Shown here: positions 33,476 through 41,363 of the stretch, in pieces | How the letters are laid out: each line of letters begins with the position of its first letter | How positions within the stretch are numbered: position 1 is the first letter of the stretch | Assembly: GCA_964454685.1 (NCBI GenBank) | Contig: CAYVTZ010000020.1 | Span: forward strand, 1 to 51,869 | DNA length: 51,869 nt | Origin: CAYVTZ01 sp964454685 | GTDB lineage: Bacteria > Bacillota > Clostridia > Christensenellales > Christensenellaceae | Direction of reading: 5' to 3' | Program-made: the position numbers and the translations under genes | Notes under the pieces: model-generated | What the model saw: only the letters and a program-made list of their open reading frames with translations | Told to the model about the DNA's origin: nothing | The model's database searches: none

Positions 33476-35260
33476 ATGGGAATGGTTCAGCTCAAAGAAA
33501 ATCGCATGAATACTGCCGCCAAAGAGCGGCTGATGCTGTGCGTGTATGCGGCGGCAATCTTCATCGTGTCCATTTTGTACATCGCGGCGGAAATACTGCC
33601 GCTGTATCCCGACCCCTTCGGGTATATTTCCAGCGGCGCATACTTCGCAGGCTACGATTGGAGTAGTACAGCCGCAAGGATGGGCAATTATTACGGCTTC
33701 GGCTATGGTGCGGTGCTTGCGCCCATTTTGGCGCTTATCAACGATGTGTTTGCGCTGCGCGCGCCCGTGGTGCTGCTCAACACCGCCGCTCTGGCAGGCG
33801 CGTTTCTGCTGCTGACCCGCATTGGCATTCGGCTCGCCAAAGCCCTAAATCGCCAGTTACTGTATGCCGTCTGCTTCGCTATCTGCATGTATGCGGCGTA
33901 CCTCTTCCAAGTCAATTTCGTGATTCCCGAGGTGCTGCTGGTCTTTTGCACCGTCTGCGTCGTGTTCCTGCTCTTCAAGGTTCAGGAATCGCGTAAGCTA
34001 TGGCCTGCCGCGCTGCTGGGCGTGCTGGTCGGGCTGATGCCGTCGCTGCACGGGCGCTGTTTGGGCATCGCCGCCGTGACGGCGCTCACCGTGCTGATTC
34101 TGCTGATTCTAAAAAAAATAAGCTGGCAGCAGCTGCTGGTGTTCGCCATTTTGATCGTGGGGGCGCTGGCACTATACCGCACGGTGGACGAGCTGGTCAA
34201 AGCGCAGCTTTATCGATCAGACGGGGAAGAGCTCATCAACACGGCAGGCAGCTTTATGCCTGCCATCCGCGCGTTCTTCACGCCGGAGGGCTTTGTCAAA
34301 ACCATGACCATGTTGCTTTCTCAGTTCTTTTATCTAGGCTTCTCCACCGGGCTGTTGTTCACCTTCGGGCTGCTGAGCGGCATCGTCTACGTGGCGCGGG
34401 GGTTCTTCCGTGCCGCACGCAGAAAATTTCAGCAGGTTTCGCCACTCGCCATCGTTAAAGCGTTTGTCATATTCAACGCCATTCTGCTGTGCATGATGAC
34501 GGCAATCTGGTTTCAGGAGCCGGTTCCCTTCCGTTACGATCATATTTTATACGGGCGGCACAACGAAATGATGCTGCCGCTGGTGGTGCTGATGGGCTTT
34601 TTGTATGTGTTCGATCTACTGCGCCAAAAGCATATCAGCAAAACGGCAATCATCGGCATCCTTTCCTTTGCCGCGTGCGCCGTGGTCGCCACGCTCGCCA
34701 CAATGGCGCGCCCGGAAGGCACGTTTATGGTGCAACGCACCATTTCGGGTGTGGCGTTGTTTGCCGCACAAATCCCGCAAATGCCGATGGTGCTGATCTA
34801 TGCGGCAATCGCCGTCATCGCCGTCGTGATTATTTTGGCGCTGCTGCGCAAGAAGTATGCCGCCACCACGGTACTGATTCTGTATCTTGTGTTGTTCCTT
34901 GCATTGCAACTGATAAACGGGCAGATCGCCATTGCCAATGAGCGGCGGGAGAATATCGGCTCTCAAATCAGCCAAGGCACAGTGCAGGAAACACTGGGTG
35001 CTCTCACCCCCGGGCAGAGAATCGTGATCGTGCGTGATCGCAAAAAAATCGTGCGCAGTACCTATCTGTTGCGTCTGTTCGATTTCCGTCGCGAGATCGT
35101 ATATCCCACGATTGATCAGGCACAGGATATGCTGGCAAGCGGCTCGGTAAACGGCTTACTCGTGCTGACCAGCCCAAAGGATCTCACGCAATATAAAGGG
35201 TGTACCTTCCTGCCGGAGTTGTCCGGGCAGACAGAGCTGTATATCTACCGGTGTGACTAG
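33476..35260 (+). CDS. Polytopic GT-C-like membrane protein, paralogue of the preceding gene
   Basis: A 594-residue paralogue of the 31242-33458 product. The loop LYPDPFGYISSGAYFAGYDW, the stretches RQLLYA.CFAICMYAA and FQVNFVIPEV, LHGRCLG, LSQ.FYLGFSTGL and DHILYGRHNEM are nearly identical in both, including the acidic residues expected of GT-C enzymes. It ends about 145 residues earlier. The two genes are 17 nt apart and close the cluster at a strong terminator. A duplicated pair could add two different sugars, or work as a heteromer. Confidence 0.75.
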   Translation: MGMVQLKENRMNTAAKERLMLCVYAAAIFIVSILYIAAEILPLYPDPFGYISSGAYFAGYDWSSTAARMGNYYGFGYGAVLAPILALINDVFALRAPVVLLNTAALAGAFLLLTRIGIRLAKALNRQLLYAVCFAICMYAAYLFQVNFVIPEVLLVFCTVCVVFLLFKVQESRKLWPAALLGVLVGLMPSLHGRCLGIAAVTALTVLILLILKKISWQQLLVFAILIVGALALYRTVDELVKAQLYRSDGEELINTAGSFMPAIRAFFTPEGFVKTMTMLLSQFFYLGFSTGLLFTFGLLSGIVYVARGFFRAARRKFQQVSPLAIVKAFVIFNAILLCMMTAIWFQEPVPFRYDHILYGRHNEMMLPLVVLMGFLYVFDLLRQKHISKTAIIGILSFAACAVVATLATMARPEGTFMVQRTISGVALFAAQIPQMPMVLIYAAIAVIAVVIILALLRKKYAATTVLILYLVLFLALQLINGQIAIANERRENIGSQISQGTVQETLGALTPGQRIVIVRDRKKIVRSTYLLRLFDFRREIVYPTIDQAQDMLASGSVNGLLVLTSPKDLTQYKGCTFLPELSGQTELYIYRCD

Positions 35261-35283
35261 CCCTAATTCCATCTGCATCATGC

Positions 35284-35323
35284 AAAGAGGCTGCCCGTTC
35301 TTTTACGCGGCAGCCTCTTTTTG
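35284..35323 (+). terminator. Terminator of the glycan cluster
   Basis: Perfect AAAGAGGCTGCC/GGCAGCCTCTTT stem with a 13-nt loop and T run. Confidence 0.92.
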
Positions 35324-35386
35324 TATCCTCAGCGCTCATTGCGCAATCTGGTGGGAATGCCATCCCGCCTCATTCATGCGTGTGCT

Positions 35387-36172
35387 TCACCCGATTGGGA
35401 AATATAACTCCGTAATCAAATCCTCCGGCTTGGTCTCGGCAGGGTCGCTGATGTACTTTTCATAAGGCGGCGCAACCACTTTATAGCCGTTTTCCTCAAT
35501 CCATTGTCCCAGCTTCAAATAGGTCTGGTTCAAACCATCGTATGCACCGCGGTGCACAGCCTTGGCACACTTACTGCCCGCCAGAATGCGGATTTGTTCC
35601 CCCGTTGCTGCCACGGGGCATCCCAGCTCTACGTCACAGTCCTTCGGATCAAATTCCTCGCAATGATAGATTGCGATGGGTGCGTCTATGCACTTCAAAC
35701 CGCGCTCCGAAAGCAATGCGAACATTTTGCCAAACAGTTTATCAAAGTTTGCAACGTCAATGTGCTCTCGCACGCTGAATAAATTACTGTTTTGTGTTTC
35801 TACGATTTCTACGTTAAATGCCTGTTTCATGAGATGATTTCCTTTCTGCATCTGTTCAATTTGCGTTTTCAAGTTTTGTATGACTGCATTCAGCTGGTGC
35901 GCCTGCATGCTGCGCTCTTGCAGCTTGCGTTGCATGGCATCCAGAAGCTGCGCATCATCGGCGTTCAAAAGCTGCCGAACTTCCTCCAAAGAGAATCCAT
36001 ACTCCTTCATCTGCAGGATGCGCAGCATATCTTGAATCTGCTCCGTTTCATAGTAACGGTAGCTGTTATCCTCGCCATATCCCGCGGGATGCAACAGCCC
36101 GATGGCGTCATAGTGCCGCAGCGCCTTGGGTGTAACCATACATAGCTTTGAAAACTCTCCGATAGTAAACAT
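35387..36172 (-). CDS. MerR-family regulator with GyrI-like effector domain (BmrR type)
   Basis: N-terminal MerR winged HTH (FTIGEFSKLCMVTPKALRHYDAIGLL, SYRYYETEQIQDMLRI), a coiled-coil dimer helix (about 80-115) and a C-terminal GyrI/effector-binding domain of about 150 residues, as in multidrug sensors of the BmrR type. ATG 36172 gives the conventional N-terminus; the frame opens at ATG 36202, which touches GGAGG with no spacing. Its promoter at 36224-36254 has the 19-bp spacer of MerR-regulated promoters, so it probably activates itself when bound to a ligand. Divergent from the 38-aa ORF and ligase genes. Confidence 0.9.
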   Translation of the reverse strand: MFTIGEFSKLCMVTPKALRHYDAIGLLHPAGYGEDNSYRYYETEQIQDMLRILQMKEYGFSLEEVRQLLNADDAQLLDAMQRKLQERSMQAHQLNAVIQNLKTQIEQMQKGNHLMKQAFNVEIVETQNSNLFSVREHIDVANFDKLFGKMFALLSERGLKCIDAPIAIYHCEEFDPKDCDVELGCPVAATGEQIRILAGSKCAKAVHRGAYDGLNQTYLKLGQWIEENGYKVVAPPYEKYISDPAETKPEDLITELYFPIG

Positions 36173-36181
36173 GTTCACGTG

Positions 36182-36200
36182 GTATGATACGAAATCATAC
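36182..36200 (-). promoter_or_regulatory. Inverted repeat at the MerR gene start
   Basis: GTATGAT-ACGAA-ATCATAC, perfect 7-bp arms, between GGAGG (36203-36207) and ATG 36172. As RNA it could fold and bring the ribosome site nearer the start codon; as DNA it could be a binding site. Confidence 0.4.
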
Positions 36201-36223
36201 ATCCTCCATCAATTGATGATCTC

Positions 36224-36254
36224 AGTTTACACCTTGCCCCAAGGGCAAAGTCAA
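36224..36254 (-). promoter_or_regulatory. MerR-type promoter with 19-bp spacer and dyad
   Basis: Minus strand TTGACT (36249-36254), 19-bp spacer, TAAACT (36224-36229). The spacer holds the dyad CCTTGCCC-CAA-GGGCAAAG (one mismatch). A long spacer with a dyad between -35 and -10 is the hallmark of MerR-activated promoters. Confidence 0.8.
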
Positions 36255-36316
36255 CTGATTTTTTTAAGATTTTTGAGGGCATCTCTCCGGCAGACACGCA
36301 ATCATGCAATTTTTCC

Positions 36317-36346
36317 TTGACAATCTTTCAAAAAATATGCTATTCT
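36317..36346 (+). promoter_or_regulatory. Promoter of the 38-aa ORF / ligase unit
   Basis: TTGACA (36317-36322), 18-bp spacer, TATTCT (36341-36346); transcription from near 36353. Confidence 0.75.
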
Positions 36347-36375
36347 GACATAAGAAAATGTAAGGAGACGCAGAC

Positions 36376-36492
36376 ATGAGTTTTACACTCGCGCTACAAT
36401 CCATTCGCAGCCAGATGATGATTCTAGGAATCATTCTGATTAGCGTGCTTTCGATTGGCATTATGTGGCGGCGAGGGGCTTTGGTTGCGTAA
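36376..36492 (+). CDS. 38-aa hydrophobic small ORF (leader peptide or small membrane protein)
   Basis: ATG 36376 is preceded by AAGGAG at 8-nt spacing and by a strong promoter. The peptide has a short polar start, one hydrophobic stretch (about 14-30, MMILGIILISVLSIGIM) and a basic end WRRGALVA, which is the layout of a single-pass membrane peptide. Seven bases after its stop begins an RNA segment with alternative stems ending in a terminator, so it may be a leader peptide controlling the downstream ligase gene, or a free-standing small membrane protein with its own terminator. It is not recognised as a known family. Confidence 0.65.
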   Translation: MSFTLALQSIRSQMMILGIILISVLSIGIMWRRGALVA

Positions 36493-36500
36493 AGCAATTT

Positions 36501-36577
36501 CACCTTTCGTCGCGGTATAAAAGCGCGGAAGGTGTATGTAGGAATCTCACACCTTCTGTTTCAGAAGGTGTTTTTTT
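36501..36577 (+). promoter_or_regulatory. Attenuator-like leader: terminator with competing antiterminator
   Basis: Four segments can pair in two ways. Segment 1 CACCTT (36501-36506) pairs with 2 AAGGTG (36529-36534), supported by CGCG/CGCG inside; 3 ACACCTTCTG (36549-36558) pairs with 4 CAGAAGGTGT (36562-36571), followed by T7, a full terminator. Alternatively 2 (GAAGGTGT, 36528-36535) pairs perfectly over 8 bp with 3 (ACACCTTC), destroying the terminator. Located between the 38-aa ORF and the ligase gene. Confidence 0.6.
36549..36577 (+). terminator. Rho-independent terminator upstream of the ligase fusion gene
   Basis: Perfect 10-bp stem with a 3-nt loop and T run 36571-36577; 40 bp before the ligase start. 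Confidence 0.9.
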
Positions 36578-36616
36578 ATGGATCGAAATGGATAAACCAA
36601 TAGAGAGGGAATCAGC

Positions 36617-38869
36617 ATGGATACAAGAGACCGTTTGAAAAATCTAAGAGAAGAGCTTGGTATTTCGCTTGCGCAGATGGCGCAGGCAACGGATGTGACG
36701 GAGGCGCAATACGAGCAACTGGAGGGAGGCAATGCCGACCTTTCCTTTACCTTCCTGTTCAAATGTGCGCAAAAGCTGGGCGTGGACATTTCCGCGCTCG
36801 TAACGGGCGACGAACCGCGCCTTTCGGCGTATACGCTGACGCGAAAGGGCGAAGGTATGCCCATCAAGCGGCGCGAAGGTTTTGAATATGCACACATCGC
36901 ATATCTGCTCAAAGATCGTCTTGCGGAGCCGTTTGTGGTTACGGCAAAATATTCCAAAAAGCTGGAGGACGCACCCATCGATCTTTCCACACACAGCGGG
37001 CAGGAGCTGGATTTTGTTTTGAGCGGTGCGCTAAAGGTCAAAATCGGGGAGCATGTGGAAACCCTGCATGCCGGAGACAGCGTTTACTATGATGCGCAAA
37101 AGCCGCATGGTATGGTGGCAATGGGCGGCGAAGACTGTGTGTTTTTATCCATCGTGGTCAAGGGCGACCCCGCGCAAAACATTGTTCGCGTACAGCAGCA
37201 GCCCGCCGCCGCAACCGCGCACACCGATCTTTATGCACAGTGCATCTATAAAAATTATGTGCGTGAGGCGGTGGATACAGACGGGATGCTGACCAATATC
37301 GCGTTTGATGTACCGCAAAACTTCAACTTCGCTTACGACATCGTGGATGAAATCGCGCGTAAGCAGCCGGACAAATTGGCGATGATGTGGGTGGACGCGC
37401 GCGGCAACGAAAAGCGTTTCTCCTTTGCAGATATGGCGCAGTCGTCGGCACAGGCGGCAAATTATTTCGCAAAGTTGGGCATCCGCAAAGGGGATCGCGT
37501 TATGGTAGTGCTGCGGCGGCATTATCAATTTTGGTTCACGCTGCTGGGACTGCACAAGCTGGGTGCGGTGGCAATCCCCGCAACGGATTTACTCACGGAA
37601 AAAGATTTCCTCTATCGCTTTGAAAAGGCAGGCGTCAGCGCACTGGTGTGCACGGCATACGGCGACGCAGCGCAAATGGCGGAGCGCGCGATGCAGCAGT
37701 ATGACGGTGTCAAAGTAAAGATGATCGTAAACGGCGCGCGCGAGGGCTGGCTGCCCTTTGATGCGGATACCGCGCAAGAAAGCACAGAATTTGAGCGCGT
37801 AGACAGCAATGCGCAGGATCCGATGCTCATGTACTTTACTTCCGGCACAACGGGATATCCCAAAATCGTCGTGCACAGCTTTGCTTACCCGCTGGGGCAC
37901 GTGGTTACGGCGCGCTGGTGGCACAATGTCCGTCCGGACGGGCTGCACTTTACCGTATCGGATACGGGATGGGCAAAGGCAATGTGGGGCAAGCTGTACG
38001 GGCAATGGCTGTGCGAAGCGGCAATCTTCACTTGCGATTTCGAGAAGTTTAATCCGGTGGACATCCTGCCGATGTTTGCAAAATATGGCATCACAACGTT
38101 CTGTGCGCCGCCCACCATCTATCGCTTCTTCATCAAGGAGGATTTGTCAAAGTTCGACCTGTCATCCTTGACCTACGCGACCATTGCGGGCGAAGCGCTG
38201 AACCCCGAAGTGTATCAGCAATTCTACAATGCGACGGGCTTAAAGCTGATGGAAGGGTTTGGACAAACGGAATTGACGCTGACCATTGCCAATTTGACGG
38301 GCATGGAGCCTAAGCCCGGCTCTATGGGCAAGCCGTCTCCGCAGTACGATGTGCGGCTTATCAACGATCAAGGCGAAAATGCCGCGCCCGGCGAGGTGGG
38401 CGAAATCGTGGTTTACACAAAAGAAGAAGCGCCAATGGGTATGTTTGCCGGATATTATCTGGACGAGGACAAGACCCGCGACGTGTGGAGCGATGGGGTC
38501 TACCACACAGGCGATGTGGCGTGGATGGATGAGGACGGATATTATTGGTATGAAGGGCGCACGGACGACCTCATCAAGTCCTCCGGCTATCGCATCGGGC
38601 CGTTTGAAATCGAAAGCGTGTTGATGGAAATGCCCTGCGTGACGGAATGCGCCGTCACAGGTATTCCCGATGAGGTGCGCGGACAACTGGTCAAAGCAAC
38701 GGTGGTGCTTACGAATGGTTACGAACCGAGTGACGCGCTCAAAAAAGAGATTCAGGACTATGTCAAGCACCGCACCGCACCTTATAAATACCCGCGTGTG
38801 GTAGAATTTGTTCCTGCATTGCCCAAGACCATCAGCGGAAAGATCCGGCGCGTAGAGTTACGTTCCTAA
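36617..38869 (+). CDS. Three-domain fusion: XRE HTH + cupin + acyl-CoA synthetase (AMP-dependent ligase)
   Basis: A 750-residue protein. Residues about 6-60 are a Cro/C1 HTH (LREELGISLAQMAQATDVTE); 105-185 a cupin_2 barrel (HSGQELDFVLSGALKVKIG, LHAGDSVYYDAQKPHGM); from 225 on a complete ANL-superfamily ligase with YFTSGTTGYPK near 406-416, GEALNPEVY, EGFGQTE, the hinge GRTDDLIKSSGYRIGPFEIE and the C-terminal PKTISGKIRR with the adenylating Lys near 737. It resembles medium-chain/acetyl-CoA-type synthetases, so it should convert a carboxylate, ATP and CoA to the acyl-CoA. The DNA-binding and cupin parts suggest self-regulation by substrate. GAGAGGGA precedes ATG. The transporter gene follows. 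Confidence 0.93.
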   Translation: MDTRDRLKNLREELGISLAQMAQATDVTEAQYEQLEGGNADLSFTFLFKCAQKLGVDISALVTGDEPRLSAYTLTRKGEGMPIKRREGFEYAHIAYLLKDRLAEPFVVTAKYSKKLEDAPIDLSTHSGQELDFVLSGALKVKIGEHVETLHAGDSVYYDAQKPHGMVAMGGEDCVFLSIVVKGDPAQNIVRVQQQPAAATAHTDLYAQCIYKNYVREAVDTDGMLTNIAFDVPQNFNFAYDIVDEIARKQPDKLAMMWVDARGNEKRFSFADMAQSSAQAANYFAKLGIRKGDRVMVVLRRHYQFWFTLLGLHKLGAVAIPATDLLTEKDFLYRFEKAGVSALVCTAYGDAAQMAERAMQQYDGVKVKMIVNGAREGWLPFDADTAQESTEFERVDSNAQDPMLMYFTSGTTGYPKIVVHSFAYPLGHVVTARWWHNVRPDGLHFTVSDTGWAKAMWGKLYGQWLCEAAIFTCDFEKFNPVDILPMFAKYGITTFCAPPTIYRFFIKEDLSKFDLSSLTYATIAGEALNPEVYQQFYNATGLKLMEGFGQTELTLTIANLTGMEPKPGSMGKPSPQYDVRLINDQGENAAPGEVGEIVVYTKEEAPMGMFAGYYLDEDKTRDVWSDGVYHTGDVAWMDEDGYYWYEGRTDDLIKSSGYRIGPFEIESVLMEMPCVTECAVTGIPDEVRGQLVKATVVLTNGYEPSDALKKEIQDYVKHRTAPYKYPRVVEFVPALPKTISGKIRRVELRS

Positions 38870-38916
38870 CAGGCATGCGTCCGCTCTGAAGCAATTCGCA
38901 TCTTCCTGAAAAATCA

Positions 38917-38970
38917 AGCAGTTTCCGCCCCTCGCCCAAACGCGAGAGGGCAGAAACCGCTGGGTTTGTT
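38917..38970 (+). terminator. Hairpin between ligase and transporter genes
   Basis: Long imperfect stem GCAGTTTC..GCCCCTCGC / GCGAG.GGGC..GAAACCGC (38918-38960) followed by a weak T-rich end. It may act as a partial terminator or mRNA stabiliser that lowers transporter expression relative to the ligase. Confidence 0.5.
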
Positions 38971-39013
38971 TACGCTTTTCATATTGAATATATCAAATAC
39001 AGTAGGAGGTTTT

Positions 39014-40243
39014 ATGAACAAAAAAACAAACAGAGTCGCAATCATCATTGCAGCGGTGGCAATCCAGCTTTGTCTGGGTGTCGCGTACATCTGGAGCGTA
39101 TTCCAGACGGGCATCGCGCAAAGTATCTTCAGCGGCGATAACGCGCAGGCAAGCCTGACGTATTCGCTGCTGCTCTTCATCCTCACGGTGGGCAGTGTCA
39201 TCGGCGGTAAACTGGCGGCGCGGTTTTCCACCCGCGTGGTGGTCATTGCGGGCGGCATCATACTGGCGGCAGGGTTTTTCCTTGCATCCACCGTTACCGC
39301 CGCAAATCCGTGGATGCTGTGGGTCACCTATGGCGGCATGGGCGGTATCGGCATGGGTTTCACCTATTCCACCACCATCGCCTGCGCACAAAAATGGTTC
39401 CCCGAAAAGAAGGGGTTGATTACAGGCATCATCGTTGCGGCGCTGGGCATGGGCGGCGTGGTGTTCACGCCTGTGATTGAATCGCTGATCACGCGCTTTG
39501 GCGGCGCTGCGGTGGGCGAGCTGCAAACATTCTTCGTGCTGGGCTTTGTGTTCCTCATCGTTTGCACGGTAGGCGGCTTATTCCTCAAGGATGCACCGGA
39601 GCCTAAGGCGGCAGCGGGATCCTCTGCGCCCGCCGTGGTCAACTTCACGTCCGGTCAAATGCTCAAAACGCCGCAGTTTTATCTGATCTTGTTTGCCATG
39701 ATGTTGGCCTGCATGGGCGGTTTGATGATGATTGGCTTTGCAAAGCCCATTGCGGTAGCAAAGGGCATGGGTGAAGCGGCAACAGTGGGGGTATTGCTGA
39801 TTTCCGTGTTCAACTCTGTGGGGCGGCTCACGTGGGGTATGGTCTCAGACAAATTAGGCAGAACCAATACGTTGATTGTGCTGCTGGCAGGCACCACCAT
39901 CTTGTCGCTGCTGGTAAACGCCGCAACAGGCGCAATGATCTTTGTGCTCATCGGCTGCATCGGCTTCTTCTATGGCGGTTTGCTCAGCAATTTCCCGTCC
40001 TTGACGGCGGATTTGTTCGGGCCTAAAAATCTGGCAACCAACTATGGTTTTGTGCTTTTGGGCTTTGGCGTAGGTGCCGTGGTGTCCTCGTACATCGCGG
40101 GATATTTCAAGAACATCGCGGCGCAGGACATCAACCTGATGTTCCCGGCGTTCCTCATTGCATCCGTCTGCGCGGCGGTGGCAGTGGTGTTCATTGTGCT
40201 GATCAAAAAGACAAAGGTGAAGCCGCCTCTCGCAGTCAAGTAA
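39014..40243 (+). CDS. OFA-family (oxalate/formate antiporter-like) MFS transporter
   Basis: A 409-residue major-facilitator protein with 12 predicted segments. Family-type features: IQLCLGVAYIWSVFQTGIA in helix 1, the loop after helix 2 (GGKLAARFSTR), YGGMGGIGMGFTYSTTIACAQKWFPEKKGLITGI, and the second-half equivalent WGMVSDKLGRTN. This matches the OFA group that exchanges small organic anions. ATG 39014 follows AGGAGG. Coming 145 bp after the acyl-CoA synthetase, it probably brings in the carboxylate which that enzyme activates; the anion itself is not known. Confidence 0.92.
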   Translation: MNKKTNRVAIIIAAVAIQLCLGVAYIWSVFQTGIAQSIFSGDNAQASLTYSLLLFILTVGSVIGGKLAARFSTRVVVIAGGIILAAGFFLASTVTAANPWMLWVTYGGMGGIGMGFTYSTTIACAQKWFPEKKGLITGIIVAALGMGGVVFTPVIESLITRFGGAAVGELQTFFVLGFVFLIVCTVGGLFLKDAPEPKAAAGSSAPAVVNFTSGQMLKTPQFYLILFAMMLACMGGLMMIGFAKPIAVAKGMGEAATVGVLLISVFNSVGRLTWGMVSDKLGRTNTLIVLLAGTTILSLLVNAATGAMIFVLIGCIGFFYGGLLSNFPSLTADLFGPKNLATNYGFVLLGFGVGAVVSSYIAGYFKNIAAQDINLMFPAFLIASVCAAVAVVFIVLIKKTKVKPPLAVK

Positions 40244-40422
40244 AGGGGCGGGCTGAATACGCCGCTGCGCGGCATTGCCGCAGGCAGCAGTACATTTATG
40301 GGCAGTTGCCTGCCTTGATTCTTACAGACTCCTTACAGCCATCCAAAGGCTTTCTTACACTTGTGGTACAAGCCTTGCAAGCCTTGTGGGTTTGTGCCAC
40401 AATGGGAAAAAAGGAGGTAATT

Positions 40423-40644
40423 ATGAAAAAGATAATTGGAATCGGAATGGCTGTGCTGCTTTGCGCCACCTTGCTGGCAGGATGCGGTGAGAGGAAAGAG
40501 AAACCTGCGGCAGGTGGTCTGCTGGAGGGCAGCGGCGCCAAAGCAGGCGCCGCTGTAACTTTTTCTCATGACGAGCAAGGCAACCGCACTTATCAATACA
40601 CCAATCCCGACGGCTCGGGTGGCGGTGGCGTAGAAATTGAATAA
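40423..40644 (+). CDS. Small lipoprotein, 73 aa
   Basis: Starts MKKIIGIGMAVLLCATLLAGCG, a complete lipoprotein signal with lipobox LAGC (Cys 21), after a strong AAGGAGGT ribosome site. The mature part is about 50 residues, Gly-rich, with charged and polar residues (TFSHDEQGNRTYQYTNPDG). No family recognised. It lies 180 bp after the transporter; that gap holds a GCCGC/GCGGC stem but no clear terminator or promoter. Confidence 0.75.
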   Translation: MKKIIGIGMAVLLCATLLAGCGERKEKPAAGGLLEGSGAKAGAAVTFSHDEQGNRTYQYTNPDGSGGGGVEIE

Positions 40645-40652
40645 AGAGCCGA

Positions 40653-41252
40653 CTAGCCCCGAATCATCTGCATTTTGCGCAAAAATTCCTCAAAGCTGGC
40701 TGACTGTTCCCGCGCAGCCGTGCTTTGGGGCTCCAGTAAGAACGCAATACGCATTTGAGAGGGGTCTTTTTTTGCCGCAACCATGACATATTCCCCATCT
40801 TGGCTGCCCAGCCCGCCGCGCGCAACTGCGCGTTCCTGCTGGCCATAATACGCTCGCGCTTCTTCAAACAATGCCATGCGCTTTTCAACTTCACACTGTA
40901 TTTTATCATTGGGAAAGGTGTAAGCGTCCAGACGGGTGCTGCCCTTGGGAAAGGAAGCATCACGTGCCTCCGCATCTAAATCACTGACTTCCGTCAGTGT
41001 GATTTCAATTTCACCGCCGTCGCATTCGGGTTGATACGAGCATCGGCTAAACACATAGCGCCAATTCCGATGCTCTGCCACATACAGCTCCGGCAACTTT
41101 GTAAAGGGGATGACATACCGCACCCCATAATGCTCAACGTGCTTTTCCACAAACGGAATGCTTGTTAAAAAGGTGTCGGCGCTTGCTTTAGATGCAAAGA
41201 TCCCCACAATGTTTCGCGTTTCGTCCTGATGGATTTCCATAAGATAACTCAT
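40653..41252 (-). CDS. Soluble protein of unknown function, 199 aa
   Basis: Not recognised. ATG 41252 follows GGAGGAGGGAG; the frame continues to 41339 but those residues cross a terminator. The product is hydrophilic and mixed alpha/beta in appearance, without signal or membrane segment: MSYLMEIHQDETRN at the start, YGVRYVIPFTKLPELYVAEH, CSYQPECDGGEIEI with two Cys, and a helical C-terminus. Convergent with the small lipoprotein gene; only 8 bp separate the two stops. Confidence 0.65.
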   Translation of the reverse strand: MSYLMEIHQDETRNIVGIFASKASADTFLTSIPFVEKHVEHYGVRYVIPFTKLPELYVAEHRNWRYVFSRCSYQPECDGGEIEITLTEVSDLDAEARDASFPKGSTRLDAYTFPNDKIQCEVEKRMALFEEARAYYGQQERAVARGGLGSQDGEYVMVAAKKDPSQMRIAFLLEPQSTAAREQSASFEEFLRKMQMIRG

Positions 41253-41321
41253 ACCGCTCTCCCTCCTCCTTTGCGTGTCGCATGCGCGTTGCTTGGGTTC
41301 GATCATCCAAATCGCGCAATC

Positions 41322-41357
41322 AAAAAAGCTTCCGCCCAAGCTTAGTTAGGAGGAAGC
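41322..41357 (-). terminator. Terminator after the deacetylase gene
   Basis: Minus strand GGCTTCC...GGAAGC stem with an 18-nt loop, followed by six T (41322-41327). Confidence 0.75.
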
Positions 41358-41363
41358 CTCTTT

